This document shows, piece by piece, positions 9,474 through 18,455 of a stretch of DNA of 64,000 nucleotides (positions are counted from its first letter, which is position 1; each line of letters opens with the position of its first letter). This DNA is from JAAXGI01 sp965206975 (lineage in GTDB: Bacteria; Gemmatimonadota; Gemmatimonadetes; Longimicrobiales; Gaopeijiaceae). The stretch covers positions 868,001 to 932,000 of the forward strand of contig OZ242253.1 of assembly GCA_965206975.1 (NCBI GenBank). Reading direction: 5' to 3'. Under the pieces are notes generated by a model that did not search any database, was not told where the DNA came from, and saw nothing but the letters and a program-made list of their open reading frames with translations. The position numbers were made by a program, and so were the translations under genes.

Positions 9474-10952
9474 TCACACAAGCAGGGTCGTCAGCTCCGA
9501 GAGCCCGTCCAGCCCATCGAGACCTCGGATCGTGCTCAGGACCTGCTCCGTGCGATCCGAAGAAAGGCCGGAATCGGGCATCAGAGCGCGGTACTTGGCC
9601 TCTACATCGCTCCACTCGATCCCCCGCGGAGCCGACCCTCGGGGTGCATGCACCGTATTCGTGAACCTATCGCCGGTGTCGGTGACAATCGTCACGGTGC
9701 CGCCCCAGCTCCACTCGTACCGGACCGCTGGCGGGGATGGGTCGAGCTGGACCACGTTCATAAGGCGCTCGGCCACGGGGCTGAAGATCTTCTCGGGAGT
9801 GGCGTGGACCCAGGAGAAGTCCCTGTCCGCCACTGCGGAAGCCACGAAGTAGGGTAGGCTGTGGATGGCCTCGATCAGGTCCCGCGGGCGCCGGCTGCCG
9901 CCGACGGAGGTGCGGTTCCTGCCCGACACGAGGATCTGACGGACCCCCTCCGGCTGGGCGTTCGCCTGCCGGGCAGCGTTGACGGCGGCCTCGACCGTCC
10001 CCGAGAAGGGGTGGGCGCCAGGCCAGAGCTTGATTGCGAGATAGCGTACGATGTCCCACTCCCGCAGCTCGCGGGTCAGACTTTCGGCGTTCCCGCCTCC
10101 GTATACTCCGGCGAACCCTCTCGGCGGATCGAGAAGGTCCCCGGTGACCGCGAATCCCCGGCCGGCTGCGAGCGCGGAGTTGACCGCGCAGGCCGCGGCG
10201 TTGGCGGCCATGTATTCCCGCGCCCAGTTATTCGTTCCGATCGAAAGCCCGCCCTGCGTGACTGCGGTAATGCCGAGGGCATGGGCCATCTGCTCGTCAG
10301 TGAGCCTCAGGAGCTTTGATGCCGCGACTGTGCCGCCAAATGCAACGATTTGGGAGGCATGGACCCCTCCTCGTCCCCCGACCCGCGCTTCACCGATCCG
10401 CCCTGCAGCTTCGTATCCGAGGACGATGGCGAGGAGCAGATCCCGGGGGGTCGCCCCGGTTCGTTCCGCAACGGACAGCCCCACCGAAGTGAGCGCCGTG
10501 CCGCAGTGCGCCACGTTGCGGAGGTCGCTGTCGTCGGAGGCGGAGGCATCGCTGAGAACCGCATTCACCCTCGCCGCCTCGTGAGCGGGAAGCCTCGCGC
10601 CGTCGAACCAGATCGTTGCCTCCGGTCGCCCGCCGTGCTCCACCGCCAGCTCCCGGAGGATTCGGGCCGATTGTATGAGCGATCCGCTCGCGGCGCTGGC
10701 CAGCGTACTCGCGATGATCATCTTCGCGTACTCGATCGCCAGAGGGGGCAGATCCTCGAATGTGGTAGGGTTGAGGAGTCGGGCGAGTGCCAGCGCGCCG
10801 CTACCCTCCTGCACCGCGTCTTCGCCTCGCGTGTGCCTCGGCTTCAGGACGTCAGCCCAACCGAGGAGGGGGGAGGATCCACCGATTCCAGCGAGGCTAC
10901 CGGCTGCGACTGTACGCCTGAGTAGGCTCCGTCGAGTCATGCCGAGATTCAT
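9474..10952 (-). CDS. Tat-tagged MmgE/PrpD family protein (copy 2)
   Basis: A second MmgE/PrpD-fold protein (492 residues), clearly diverged from copy 1 at 6746-8332. It keeps the family layout: helical N-domain (LARLLNPTTFEDLPP), AARVNAVLSDASASDDSD, GGVHASQIVAFGGTVAASK and a C-terminal AVADRDFSW segment. The ATG at 10952 follows GGAGGG. The N-terminus is a twin-arginine signal, TRRSLLRRTVAAGSLAG. It heads the PrpD-cyclase-PrpD cluster and is preceded by a 404-base gap and an amidase gene on the same strand. Family membership is confident. Whether the two PrpD proteins form a heteromer or act in sequence cannot be read from the sequence. Confidence 0.85.
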   Translation of the reverse strand: MNLGMTRRSLLRRTVAAGSLAGIGGSSPLLGWADVLKPRHTRGEDAVQEGSGALALARLLNPTTFEDLPPLAIEYAKMIIASTLASAASGSLIQSARILRELAVEHGGRPEATIWFDGARLPAHEAARVNAVLSDASASDDSDLRNVAHCGTALTSVGLSVAERTGATPRDLLLAIVLGYEAAGRIGEARVGGRGGVHASQIVAFGGTVAASKLLRLTDEQMAHALGITAVTQGGLSIGTNNWAREYMAANAAACAVNSALAAGRGFAVTGDLLDPPRGFAGVYGGGNAESLTRELREWDIVRYLAIKLWPGAHPFSGTVEAAVNAARQANAQPEGVRQILVSGRNRTSVGGSRRPRDLIEAIHSLPYFVASAVADRDFSWVHATPEKIFSPVAERLMNVVQLDPSPPAVRYEWSWGGTVTIVTDTGDRFTNTVHAPRGSAPRGIEWSDVEAKYRALMPDSGLSSDRTEQVLSTIRGLDGLDGLSELTTLLV

Positions 10953-11356
10953 CGCGGCCCTCCGATCGGCTCAGGGGAACTGTGCCCCACGGTGAAGACA
11001 GCGGAAAGATGAGACGCGCCGAGAGGGACAGCAAGGAAGACGCCTCAGGAAACGAGCGGGAGCGCTTTTCGTAAGCCGACAGCTGGCGCACCTGTGCAGA
11101 TGCCATCTCGACCGCGGCGGAATCTCGTACGACCTGGGAGAGAGATTCGATCTCCGAGCGGCGGAAAGATCACAGCGCTCGTAATACGCCCCGCGCGCAC
11201 TGGCTTCACGCTCCAGATCGAATGGTTCCACCTCGTCCTCTGACAAGATTCCGCCGGGGAATGGCGACGCCATGCCCTCTCGCACCAAGTGGTCCTGTTG
11301 GAGCCGGATCCTACCGAGGTTGACTCCCCTGGGCTCGGTTTACCCCTCCGCAGTCA
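10953..11356. other. intergenic, nothing recognised
   Basis: This gap separates the amidase stop from the PrpD start. Short open frames exist on both strands, but none has a ribosome site or recognisable motif. I see no hairpin with a T-tract. Confidence 0.4.
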
Positions 11357-12901
11357 CTATCGGAGGGGGGGAGTACTGGCTGGAGGAGCCCGATGCTGGG
11401 TCGCCTGCCCGTAGTCGTACGCTAGGGCGAAGAGCGTCGCCTCGCTCCAGGGTACGCCGAGTAGTTGTAGACCTGCCGGGAACTCGTCGTACGAGAAGCC
11501 CATCGGAACGGTGATGGAGGGAAAGCCGGTGGGCGGTGACAAGCGGGCGCTGTTGTTCCCATGTGGAGTGATCAGATCGCCCTGTAAGCGCGGGGGATTG
11601 TTCCACGTCGGATACGCCATGGCCACAACGCCATATTCTTCGAACGCGGCCCGTACGTCTTGCTGAAGGATCCGGGAGCGCTCGGCCCGTTCCGCACACG
11701 CGGGGTTGTCGGGAGGTGCGAGCTCGATTGCCTGTGCATCAACCAGCCGCTTCTCGATTGACCTATGGAACTCTTCTGACGCGATGATATCCGCCAGCGA
11801 GCTGACCGGAGCCGCTTCGCCGAGAGAGGCGAGATAGGCTTCCAGATCGAACTTGAAATAGGCGCAGGTCACGGTCGGTGCCGTGCTGCCATCCGGGTCC
11901 GGGATCCGGATCTCGACCGGATCAACGATCACGGCACCCTGGCGCTGCATGTCGATCAGCGCTTGATCGAAGAGCGATACTACTTCAGGGTCGGCCATAT
12001 CACCGATGAGCTGTCGCAAGACGCCGATGCGTGCGCCTCTCAAGCTGCCTCGGCGGAGTGAATCCAGGTAACTTTCCGGGCGGTGGGCATCCGCCTCTCG
12101 TGTGACGGGATCATTCGGATCGGAGCCGGCCAAGACGTCGAACACCCTCACGGCGTCTTCGACGGTTCGCCCCATCGGCCCACCGATGTCACGACTGAGG
12201 TTAAGCGGCACGATCCCGTCCCGGCTGGTTAGTCCCATCGTGGAGCGAACGCCGACGAGGCTGTTGTGCGAGGAGGGACCCCGAATCGAGTTTCCGGTAT
12301 CTGACCCGAGACCCACGAGACCGAAATCCGCAGCGACGGCAGCCGCGGTCCCTCCGCTCGAGCCCGCCGGCACGCGATGCAGACTGTACGGATTCCTCGT
12401 GTGGCCAGGCACAACCGAACTCAGCGTCTCATAGGCGCTGAAAGCGAACTCGGCCATGTTCGACTTGGCGAGTACGATAGCCCCTGCTTCCCGGATTCTC
12501 CGTACCTGGAAGGCGTCGTCCGGTGGTCGCGACTCCTGCAGGGATAGTGATCCCGCGGTGGTTGGCATGTCGCCTGTATCGAAGTTGTCCTTCACGATCA
12601 TTGGCACGCAGTGTAGCGGTCCGACCAACCCCTCCCTTCGAAAGCGAGCATCCAGCTCATCTGCCCGGCTCTGTGCATTCGGATTCACCGCCACGATCGC
12701 ATGAAGGGCCGGACCGTGCCGGTCGTAGGCTTCGATACGAGCCAGGTAGTGATCGATGAGCTGTCTACAGGTGAGACTGCCACTCACAATCGCCGAATGG
12801 ATATCTGCGATCGTGGCTTCCTCCACTTCCAAGCTGCCGCAACCAACACAAAGTACAGCGGTGCTGAGGGCCACTGCGGCCGATCGACAGCAGCTAGCCA
12901 T
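11357..12901 (-). CDS. amidase-signature lipoprotein (copy 2)
   Basis: An amidase-signature enzyme (514 residues), paralogous to the one at 2697-4355. The triad is K104 (MIVKDNFDTGD), S181 (PAGSSGG) and S205 (GSDTGNSIRGP), with spacings of 77 and 24 residues. A short signal peptide ends in the lipobox VLCVGC (Cys21), so it is probably membrane-anchored on the periplasmic side. The ATG follows GGAGG about 9 bases away. Both copies share the block from TLTCxxLxxHYLARIEAYD through the triad, as well as the STPPL tail, so they arose by duplication or repeated acquisition. The substrate is unknown. It lies upstream of, and on the same strand as, the PrpD/cyclase genes, across a 404-base gap. Confidence 0.9.
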   Translation of the reverse strand: MASCCRSAAVALSTAVLCVGCGSLEVEEATIADIHSAIVSGSLTCRQLIDHYLARIEAYDRHGPALHAIVAVNPNAQSRADELDARFRREGLVGPLHCVPMIVKDNFDTGDMPTTAGSLSLQESRPPDDAFQVRRIREAGAIVLAKSNMAEFAFSAYETLSSVVPGHTRNPYSLHRVPAGSSGGTAAAVAADFGLVGLGSDTGNSIRGPSSHNSLVGVRSTMGLTSRDGIVPLNLSRDIGGPMGRTVEDAVRVFDVLAGSDPNDPVTREADAHRPESYLDSLRRGSLRGARIGVLRQLIGDMADPEVVSLFDQALIDMQRQGAVIVDPVEIRIPDPDGSTAPTVTCAYFKFDLEAYLASLGEAAPVSSLADIIASEEFHRSIEKRLVDAQAIELAPPDNPACAERAERSRILQQDVRAAFEEYGVVAMAYPTWNNPPRLQGDLITPHGNNSARLSPPTGFPSITVPMGFSYDEFPAGLQLLGVPWSEATLFALAYDYGQATQHRAPPASTPPLR

Positions 12902-13020
12902 GGCGTAGGTCCTCCGCTAGACACATCGTCGCCATCCTTACTCGAGCGATCTTGCGTTCAACCGGGTCGCGGCCCCCTATGGCAGCGTCGACGTGGGCCA
13001 TGGGCCCGGAGGTCACGGGT

Positions 13021-13439
13021 CTGACAGCTCGCACCTGGCAGCTGCCGCGGGAGGGAGATAACCGGGCCTGAAGTCGAGAAGACGTGCGAGCTCGGCCGTG
13101 GAAGACTCCCCGTCGGCGTACGCGACCTGCCAATCCCACCTCCACGGCAAGTCCCTCCTCGACCAGGGGATCAACGGAGCCGCGCCGGCCGATGATCTCA
13201 CGAAGATGTCCGGCAGACGTGGCCGGACGATAGAGAGGCGTTCGCAGCGGCAGCCGGACCATCGCTCGACCCGGAACGAGTTCCACGACGACTCTCGCTA
13301 CTCGTCGATTATCGCGACGACCGACCCGACTCGGGTTCGGGCGCGAGAGAAGATGGACAGGGCATGGTCCAGGATCAACATCAACGGAGCGGGCCTTGAG
13401 CGAATCATAGCCAACCGTCGGCGCGTCGTTCCTCACCAT
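13021..13439 (-). pseudogene. possible decayed coding region, family not recognised
   Basis: In the 613-base gap upstream of the amidase, one minus-strand frame reads protein-like text (VARVVVELVPGRAMVRLPLR, LVEEGLAVEVGLAG). About 60 codons later another frame takes over with YADGESSTAELARLLDFRPG before a stop near 13021. The two halves look like one C-terminal domain split by a frameshift. No start with a ribosome site is visible and I cannot name the family. It could also be chance open frames in GC-rich DNA. Confidence 0.3.
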
Positions 13440-13514
13440 TAGATAACCGCTCGTGCAATCCGGGCCGCGACCGGGGAGATTCGAGTCTCCCGGATTCCTG
13501 GGCGATCACCGCTC

Positions 13515-14660
13515 TCAGAAGCTCGCTAACTCCTGCACCGTTTCCTGATCAAGGCGACGCAGCACTTCGATGAGGAGTTCCACGGCTCCGTCGAAATCCG
13601 AACGCTGGATGATGCCGGTGTGCGCATGCAGATACCTAGTGGGCACAGTCATGTTTACCGAAGGTCGACCCGTATCGTAGCGCTGGATCACAGCTCCATC
13701 CTCGCCATAACCAGTAAGAACGTCAGGTTGCAGGGGAATACCCTCCTCCCCGGCGACTTCGAAGAAGAAATCCCGAAGCCTTCGGTTCGGGACCATGGAA
13801 CTATCGAGAAGAAAGATCCCCGGGCCCCGGCCAAGCTGCTCCTGTGCCTGGGTCGGCCCGATCCCCGGGTAATCGGCAGAAACCCCGGCCTCGATGGAGA
13901 TTCCAAGCTCTGGCCGAGCCAGGGCCACCGAAGTCTGGGCTCCACGCAAGCCAATCTCCTCTTGCACCGTTGCGACCCACACAATCCGCGCGGGAATCGA
14001 GATGCCCTCGTCTTGAATGCGGCGGGCGGCTGCGATCATGACGGCGAGACCCACGCGGTCGTCCCATGCCTTAGCAGCGTATCGCCCGTTCGGGAGAACC
14101 GTGAAGGGACTCCACGGAGCGATGCCGTCTCCTGGACGCACACCCAGCGCAGTGACCTCTTCCCTCGTTCTGGCCCCGACGTCAAGAAAGATCTCCTCCA
14201 CCGGCCAGACCTGGTCCCTCTGGGAGGGCGGAGTGACATGAGTCGTACGGAGCCCGCTCACCGCGGGTACAGCTCCCTCTGTTCCCAGAATCACCCAGCG
14301 TTGGTCGGGAAGAGCTTGCCGGAGCCAGCCACCCAGCGTCTTCACACGGATGAAGCCATCTGAAGTCACGTACTGGACCATGAGCCCCACCTCGTCGAGG
14401 TGGGCGGTCACCATGATCCTCGGGCCGTCGGCAGAACCCGGAAGCGTCGCCAGCACAGATCCGAGGCCGTCGTAGTCTATGGACGCTCCCAAGGCCTCGT
14501 ACTCCTGAACAACGATCTCTCGCACCGCGTCCTCGAAGGCAGAAGGCCCCGGTGCTTCCGTGAGAGACCTCATGAGCTCGGCCGTGGCGTCCAATCCTTG
14601 CCCCGTTGCAGGGAGCGGGATGAGAGCCAGCACTAACAGTCCGACGGTACGACGAATCAT
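13515..14660 (-). CDS. exported M42-family (glutamyl aminopeptidase/FrvX-like) peptidase
   Basis: An M42 metallo-aminopeptidase of 381 residues. The dinuclear zinc site is readable: H87 and D89 (AHLDEVG), the bridging Asp in WDDRVG (about 200), the catalytic and ligand glutamates in QEEIGLRG (234-235), D263 (ADYPG) and the final His in RYLHAHTG (345). The ATG at 14660 is preceded by AAGGAGG; a much longer frame upstream lacks a ribosome site. A clear signal peptide (VGLLVLALIPLPATGQG) makes it a periplasmic enzyme, whereas classic M42 peptidases are cytosolic dodecamers. It stands apart from its neighbours by long gaps. Assignment to M42 is secure; substrate preference is not determined. Confidence 0.9.
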   Translation of the reverse strand: MIRRTVGLLVLALIPLPATGQGLDATAELMRSLTEAPGPSAFEDAVREIVVQEYEALGASIDYDGLGSVLATLPGSADGPRIMVTAHLDEVGLMVQYVTSDGFIRVKTLGGWLRQALPDQRWVILGTEGAVPAVSGLRTTHVTPPSQRDQVWPVEEIFLDVGARTREEVTALGVRPGDGIAPWSPFTVLPNGRYAAKAWDDRVGLAVMIAAARRIQDEGISIPARIVWVATVQEEIGLRGAQTSVALARPELGISIEAGVSADYPGIGPTQAQEQLGRGPGIFLLDSSMVPNRRLRDFFFEVAGEEGIPLQPDVLTGYGEDGAVIQRYDTGRPSVNMTVPTRYLHAHTGIIQRSDFDGAVELLIEVLRRLDQETVQELASF

Positions 14661-15337
14661 CAAGGCCTCCTTGCCTAGAGGGGACGAGAGCTGCACCCAG
14701 CGGCCGGCGCCGATCTGGTTTCGGGGCCGGCACTCAGCTTCACCGTAGGTGTTCCTCGGACCATCGGCACCCTCCCGCTGTGGATGTCGTTCTTCACTAC
14801 ATCTCCGGTTCGCGGGCTCCCCGCTCCGCGGGCGCATTGGTTCGAGAGGAGGCCCCAGTGGTCCAACGGATGCTGCCGACGGCCTCGCTGGTCACGGCCA
14901 CAGTGGTTCGCAGGGAGCCTGCTACCTGCGACGTTCTCATCATCGGAGGAAACTGTCTACGGCTCCGTTTCTCCGGAGTTCATCGCGGAGGTAGCGATCG
15001 AGGGGAACCGCGAGGCAGAAGTTGGAAACTTCCCCGCTACGGTTGCGGAGCCTGTCGTGGACCCGTCCAGTCAGGCTGTCTCACACGGGTTTGTCAACAT
15101 GCTTTCCCAAGCGAACCGAGCCCTCACGGTTGAGGGCGGTCGTCAGGTTACATCCGCCGGAGCGTGAGGCTGGAAGCGATCGGTGAAGTCGGATCGATGG
15201 GTCCAACGACCGACACCATGAAGGCGGGGCGGGCGGGTTCGTCGACTCCTGACCGCGTTACGAGCACAACTGCGCGCAACTAAGGTGGCAGGAGCGCGGA
15301 AACCGCAGCCCGGGCCGGTCGAAAAACCAAGGGTAGA
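14661..15337. other. intergenic between M42 peptidase and tRNA
   Basis: About 680 bases without a gene I can support. A plus-strand frame near 14960-15165 has mildly protein-like composition (YGSVSPEFIAEVAIEG), but it lacks a start with a ribosome site and shows no family motif. No repeat or phage attachment duplicate of the tRNA end was noticed. Confidence 0.35.
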
Positions 15338-15411
<74 letters not shown>

Positions 15412-15807
15412 CGATCCCCGCTTCGCGGAGACGGAAGATCCCCGGGTCCCGAAGGGGCGTTCACCACTCCTGGCTCGGCGAACCCGCCTGTCACGGGACC
15501 CGTAACATAGTACCCACTTCCACCCGTTGGTAGGCGTTCTTTGGAGAGCTTACCGCTCCGCTCCCCCTCCGACGGACGGGCCGCGCGCGACGGGCTCGGA
15601 CCGGCCGAACGCTCGCTTCCCACGGACCAGGCCAAGCAGCGGGCGGAAGAGAGGCACCGAAGGCCGTTCGCCCGGAGACCCTGGGCGCACCGGGCAGGAG
15701 AGCCGGGCACTTCGAGGCCCCCGTGCGAGTTGACGAGGCCGAAGGAAGGGGGGTATAGGTGCGGGGAACTTCCACTCCCTATGATCGGCTCGACCCAGGA
15801 GACCCAG
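15412..15807. other. intergenic, nothing recognised
   Basis: The space between the divergent tRNA and reductase-like genes. It is GC-rich, and the reductase frame stays open through most of it, but without a ribosome site or homology-like content, so it is treated as leader DNA. Confidence 0.4.
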
Positions 15808-16575
15808 ATGCATCCGGCTGCCCCACGAAGCGAACGCCCGCGCTCCAACTCCGCACTCACGCTCGGAGCCGCCGTCGGGTCCGCGCTCCTCTTGGCCGCG
15901 GCGCTTGCCGCCCCGCCCGTTTCCGCCCAGGTGAATCCGGCTTCGGGGGAAGCGTTGAGGATCGGGGTCATCGGGTCGGGCGCCATGGGCGCCCCCATCG
16001 GCCTCCTCTGGGCGGAGGCCGGCCATCAGGTTCTCTTCTCCTCCCGGAACCCCGGCCAACTCATGGACTTGGTGCAGGAGGCCGCGCCGCGGGCGAGCGC
16101 CGGTTATACGGACGCCGCAGCCTACTTCGGCGAGGTGATCCTCCTCGCGGTGCCCCCGAGTGCGATCCCGCAGATCGGCCGGGACTTCGGCCACCTGATG
16201 CAAGGCAAGGTCGTCATCGACCTGAGCAACCCCCGCGTCGACCGGGACGGCGAGATCACGAACGAGTGGCTCGAGATGGGGACCGGGATCGCGATGGCCC
16301 AGTATCTCCCGGGGGTTCGGCTCGTGAAGGCATTCAACACCGTGAACCCGCGCTCGTTCGCCGACCCGGTCCGGGAGAACGGGAGGATCGGCGTACCGAT
16401 CGCCGCAGATGACGAGGAGGCGATCGCCGTCACGGAAACGCTGGTTCGGGACGCCGGGCTCGACCCCGTCGTCGTGGGGCCGCTCGAGAGAGCGATCGAG
16501 TTCGATCGGGGAACGGGGGTCTGGGAGACGGACGTCTCCGCGAGCGAGATTCGGGAGATCCTGGGTCTGCCGTAG
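15808..16575 (+). CDS. F420-dependent NADP reductase-like protein with signal peptide
   Basis: A Rossmann-fold protein of the F420:NADP oxidoreductase/NADP-binding family (about 255 residues). The dinucleotide motif is GVIGSGAMGAPIG followed by HQVLFSSRNP; ILLAVPP, VIDLSNPR and VRLVKAFNTV match the family core. The ATG at 15808 is chosen because AGGAGA lies 5 bases upstream; an ATG at 15781 is an alternative. It starts with about 40 residues that look like an export signal (GAAVGSALLLAAALAAPPVSAQ) placed before the nucleotide-binding fold. That is odd, since NADP and F420 are cytosolic. It is a single-gene unit convergent with YigZ. The fold is confident; location and cofactor are uncertain. 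Confidence 0.8.
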   Translation: MHPAAPRSERPRSNSALTLGAAVGSALLLAAALAAPPVSAQVNPASGEALRIGVIGSGAMGAPIGLLWAEAGHQVLFSSRNPGQLMDLVQEAAPRASAGYTDAAAYFGEVILLAVPPSAIPQIGRDFGHLMQGKVVIDLSNPRVDRDGEITNEWLEMGTGIAMAQYLPGVRLVKAFNTVNPRSFADPVRENGRIGVPIAADDEEAIAVTETLVRDAGLDPVVVGPLERAIEFDRGTGVWETDVSASEIREILGLP

Positions 16576-16585
16576 CGGAAGCTCC

Positions 16586-17245
16586 TCAGGGCGGGCCGTC
16601 CAGCACCCTCACCTCGCCCGAACCCGAGGTGAGCTCGGCCACGGTGGCCCGAAGTCGGTCGAGCTCGGGGAGGGGTACCTGCGCCTCGATCGTGAGATCG
16701 GCCGCATAGCTCTCCCCGCCCCGTACCGCTCCGATCTCGCGAAGGAGGCGGAAGAGCGCGTCCGACGCCGCGAAGGGCGCCCGGATCTCCACGGAAGAAG
16801 ACGGGACACGGGAGCTCGTATCGAGCGTCCCAAGCGCGCGCGCCACCGTGCCGGAATACGCCCGGACGAGCCCTCCCCTCCCAAGCTTCACACCACCGAA
16901 GTAGCGTGTGACAACGGCGATGATTTCGCCGACGCCGGAGTTCGAGAGCACATCAAGGATCGGACGCCCCGCGGTTCCGTGAGGCTCGCCCGCATCGCTC
17001 AGCCCGATGCGGGCCGTGTCACCGGGAGGACCCGCGTTGTATGCCCAGCAGTGATGGGTCGCGGTCGGGAACTCGGCGCGGACCGCGTCGATGAAGGCGC
17101 GGGCCTCGCCCCGAGCCCGCACCCGGCCGAGCGAGGTCACGAACCGGCTCTTCCGGATGGTCTCCTCACTCCGGTGGAGGGAAGGGACCGGAACCAGGTA
17201 GCCGCGGGGCTCGGTGGGACGAGCACGCTCCCCGATCTCAGGCAT
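16586..17245 (-). CDS. yigZ: YigZ/IMPACT family protein
   Basis: A YigZ-like protein (219 residues, the usual family length). The UPF0029 signature is clear: SRFVTSLGRV, HHCWAYNAG, SDAGEPHGTAGRPIL and VVTRYFGGVKLGRGGLVRAY. A C-terminal DUF1949-like ferredoxin domain follows from about residue 140. The biochemical role is unsettled; the eukaryotic relative IMPACT regulates GCN2, and bacterial members are linked to translation or peptide-related functions. It overlaps the upstream YVTN lipoprotein by 8 bases, so it is the last gene of the microprotein-LVIVD-YVTN-YigZ operon. Confidence 0.9.
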   Translation of the reverse strand: MPEIGERARPTEPRGYLVPVPSLHRSEETIRKSRFVTSLGRVRARGEARAFIDAVRAEFPTATHHCWAYNAGPPGDTARIGLSDAGEPHGTAGRPILDVLSNSGVGEIIAVVTRYFGGVKLGRGGLVRAYSGTVARALGTLDTSSRVPSSSVEIRAPFAASDALFRLLREIGAVRGGESYAADLTIEAQVPLPELDRLRATVAELTSGSGEVRVLDGPP

Positions 17246-18455
17246 CCCCCGCCGGCGCGGGCCCGTCCCCTACCCGGTCGGCACGCCAGAAGGCAATCCC
17301 GCCGGGCTGGTGCTCGAGCTCGACCGAGGCCGCGAGCTCAAGGCTCGAGAGGTCCAGGACATCGAGCGTGCCCCGAGTGGACCCAATCGCCTCGTTCGTA
17401 ACGAATGCATACCGGCCGTCTGGACTCACGACGACCCCGTGGGTGAAGGACTCGGTGGTCTCGACCCGGGCCTCTTCCTCCCCTGAGTCCAGATCGATGA
17501 CGGAGACGCCGCGTCCCCCGCGGAGGGTGACGATGAGACGCGCACCGTCGGGGGTCGTCGCGATGTTGTACGGGCCCCCGCCCGTCGGGAACCGCCTCGT
17601 GATCCGCCACCCTTCGCTCTCCACCTCGAGCACCTCCGACCGGGCGCTACAAGTAACGTAGAGGAAGCGGTCCGCGCGGGCGGCGACGCCCGGCGTGACC
17701 CACGTTGGGGCACACGACGGGTCAGCCGGATCCGGCGGAATCGACGCCCCCACGTCCCCCGCCGGGAGCGGACCCTCCCGTCCCGGGCGAAGGGACATCC
17801 GCCTCGAGATGGCGTAGGTGGCGAGGCTCAGCTCGACGAGCTGGTCGGAGCGCATGCAGACGGAGTAGTGCGAGCGCCCCGAAGCATTCACCCGGCTCCC
17901 GTGCGGCGTCATGCACGTCGTGATCCGGGCCAGCTCGTTCAGCTCCGGGGCGAATACGACCGAAACCGAGGACGGCGCCGGATCCCCGTGCAGGTCGAAG
18001 TTGGCCACGATGAGGAGGCGTCCGTCCGGACTCGAGGAGAGCGTGGCCGGGAAGCGGCCGAGCGCCGTCCGGCCGACGAGGGTGTCCGCTCCGGCCCGGA
18101 ACTTCCAGAGCCACCCATCCGGAGTCCCGTGAGCCACCGTCACGTAGAGGAACTCGCCGTCGGGCGAGACGAGAACACCGTGCGGACCGTCCGTGTCCGC
18201 CGGCATGATACCAATCGGGATCTCGCGCTCGATCCGCGCGCCCCCGCCCGGGCTGAAGACCACCCGGCTCACGACGTCGGAGGATTCGTTCGCGACGTAT
18301 GCCCGGTACTCGAGGCCCGCGGGGGAGGGGGAGGCACCGCCCGCCACCCCCGATTCTGATTCTCCCGGGGAGGCACACCCCGCGATCAGCGTCAGGACCG
18401 GGAGACCGACGAGGAGCGCGACCGAGTGGGACCGGGCGCCCCCTCGGAAAGTCAC
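17238..18455 (-). CDS. YVTN-type beta-propeller lipoprotein
   Basis: A secreted lipoprotein (about 405 residues). The signal peptide ends in the lipobox TLIAGC (Cys27), followed by a Gly/Ser-rich linker and a seven-bladed propeller with repeated HGVLVSPDGEFLYVT, LSSSPDGRLLIVANF, NIATTPDGARLIVT and VVVSPDGRYAFVTNE blades. The start is the GTG at 18455, whose GTGA overlaps the stop of the LVIVD gene; no independent ribosome site is seen, so translation is probably coupled. Such propellers usually bind ligands or serve as surface scaffolds rather than enzymes. Cysteine pairs in the blades (TTCMTPHG, SVCMRSD, DPSCAP, VTCSARS) suggest disulphides. Confidence 0.85.
   Translation of the reverse strand: MTFRGGARSHSVALLVGLPVLTLIAGCASPGESESGVAGGASPSPAGLEYRAYVANESSDVVSRVVFSPGGGARIEREIPIGIMPADTDGPHGVLVSPDGEFLYVTVAHGTPDGWLWKFRAGADTLVGRTALGRFPATLSSSPDGRLLIVANFDLHGDPAPSSVSVVFAPELNELARITTCMTPHGSRVNASGRSHYSVCMRSDQLVELSLATYAISRRMSLRPGREGPLPAGDVGASIPPDPADPSCAPTWVTPGVAARADRFLYVTCSARSEVLEVESEGWRITRRFPTGGGPYNIATTPDGARLIVTLRGGRGVSVIDLDSGEEEARVETTESFTHGVVVSPDGRYAFVTNEAIGSTRGTLDVLDLSSLELAASVELEHQPGGIAFWRADRVGDGPAPAGDA

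Noticed and set aside
10971..11288. 105-codon minus-strand open frame upstream of the PrpD gene
   Set aside because: It has no ribosome site, its composition is Arg/Ser-rich like shadow frames, and no motif was recognised.
14784..15167. Plus-strand frame near the tRNA with YGSVSPEFIAEVAIEG
   Set aside because: It lacks a start with a ribosome site and its N-terminal half is Arg/Pro-rich; it could be a remnant but no family fits.
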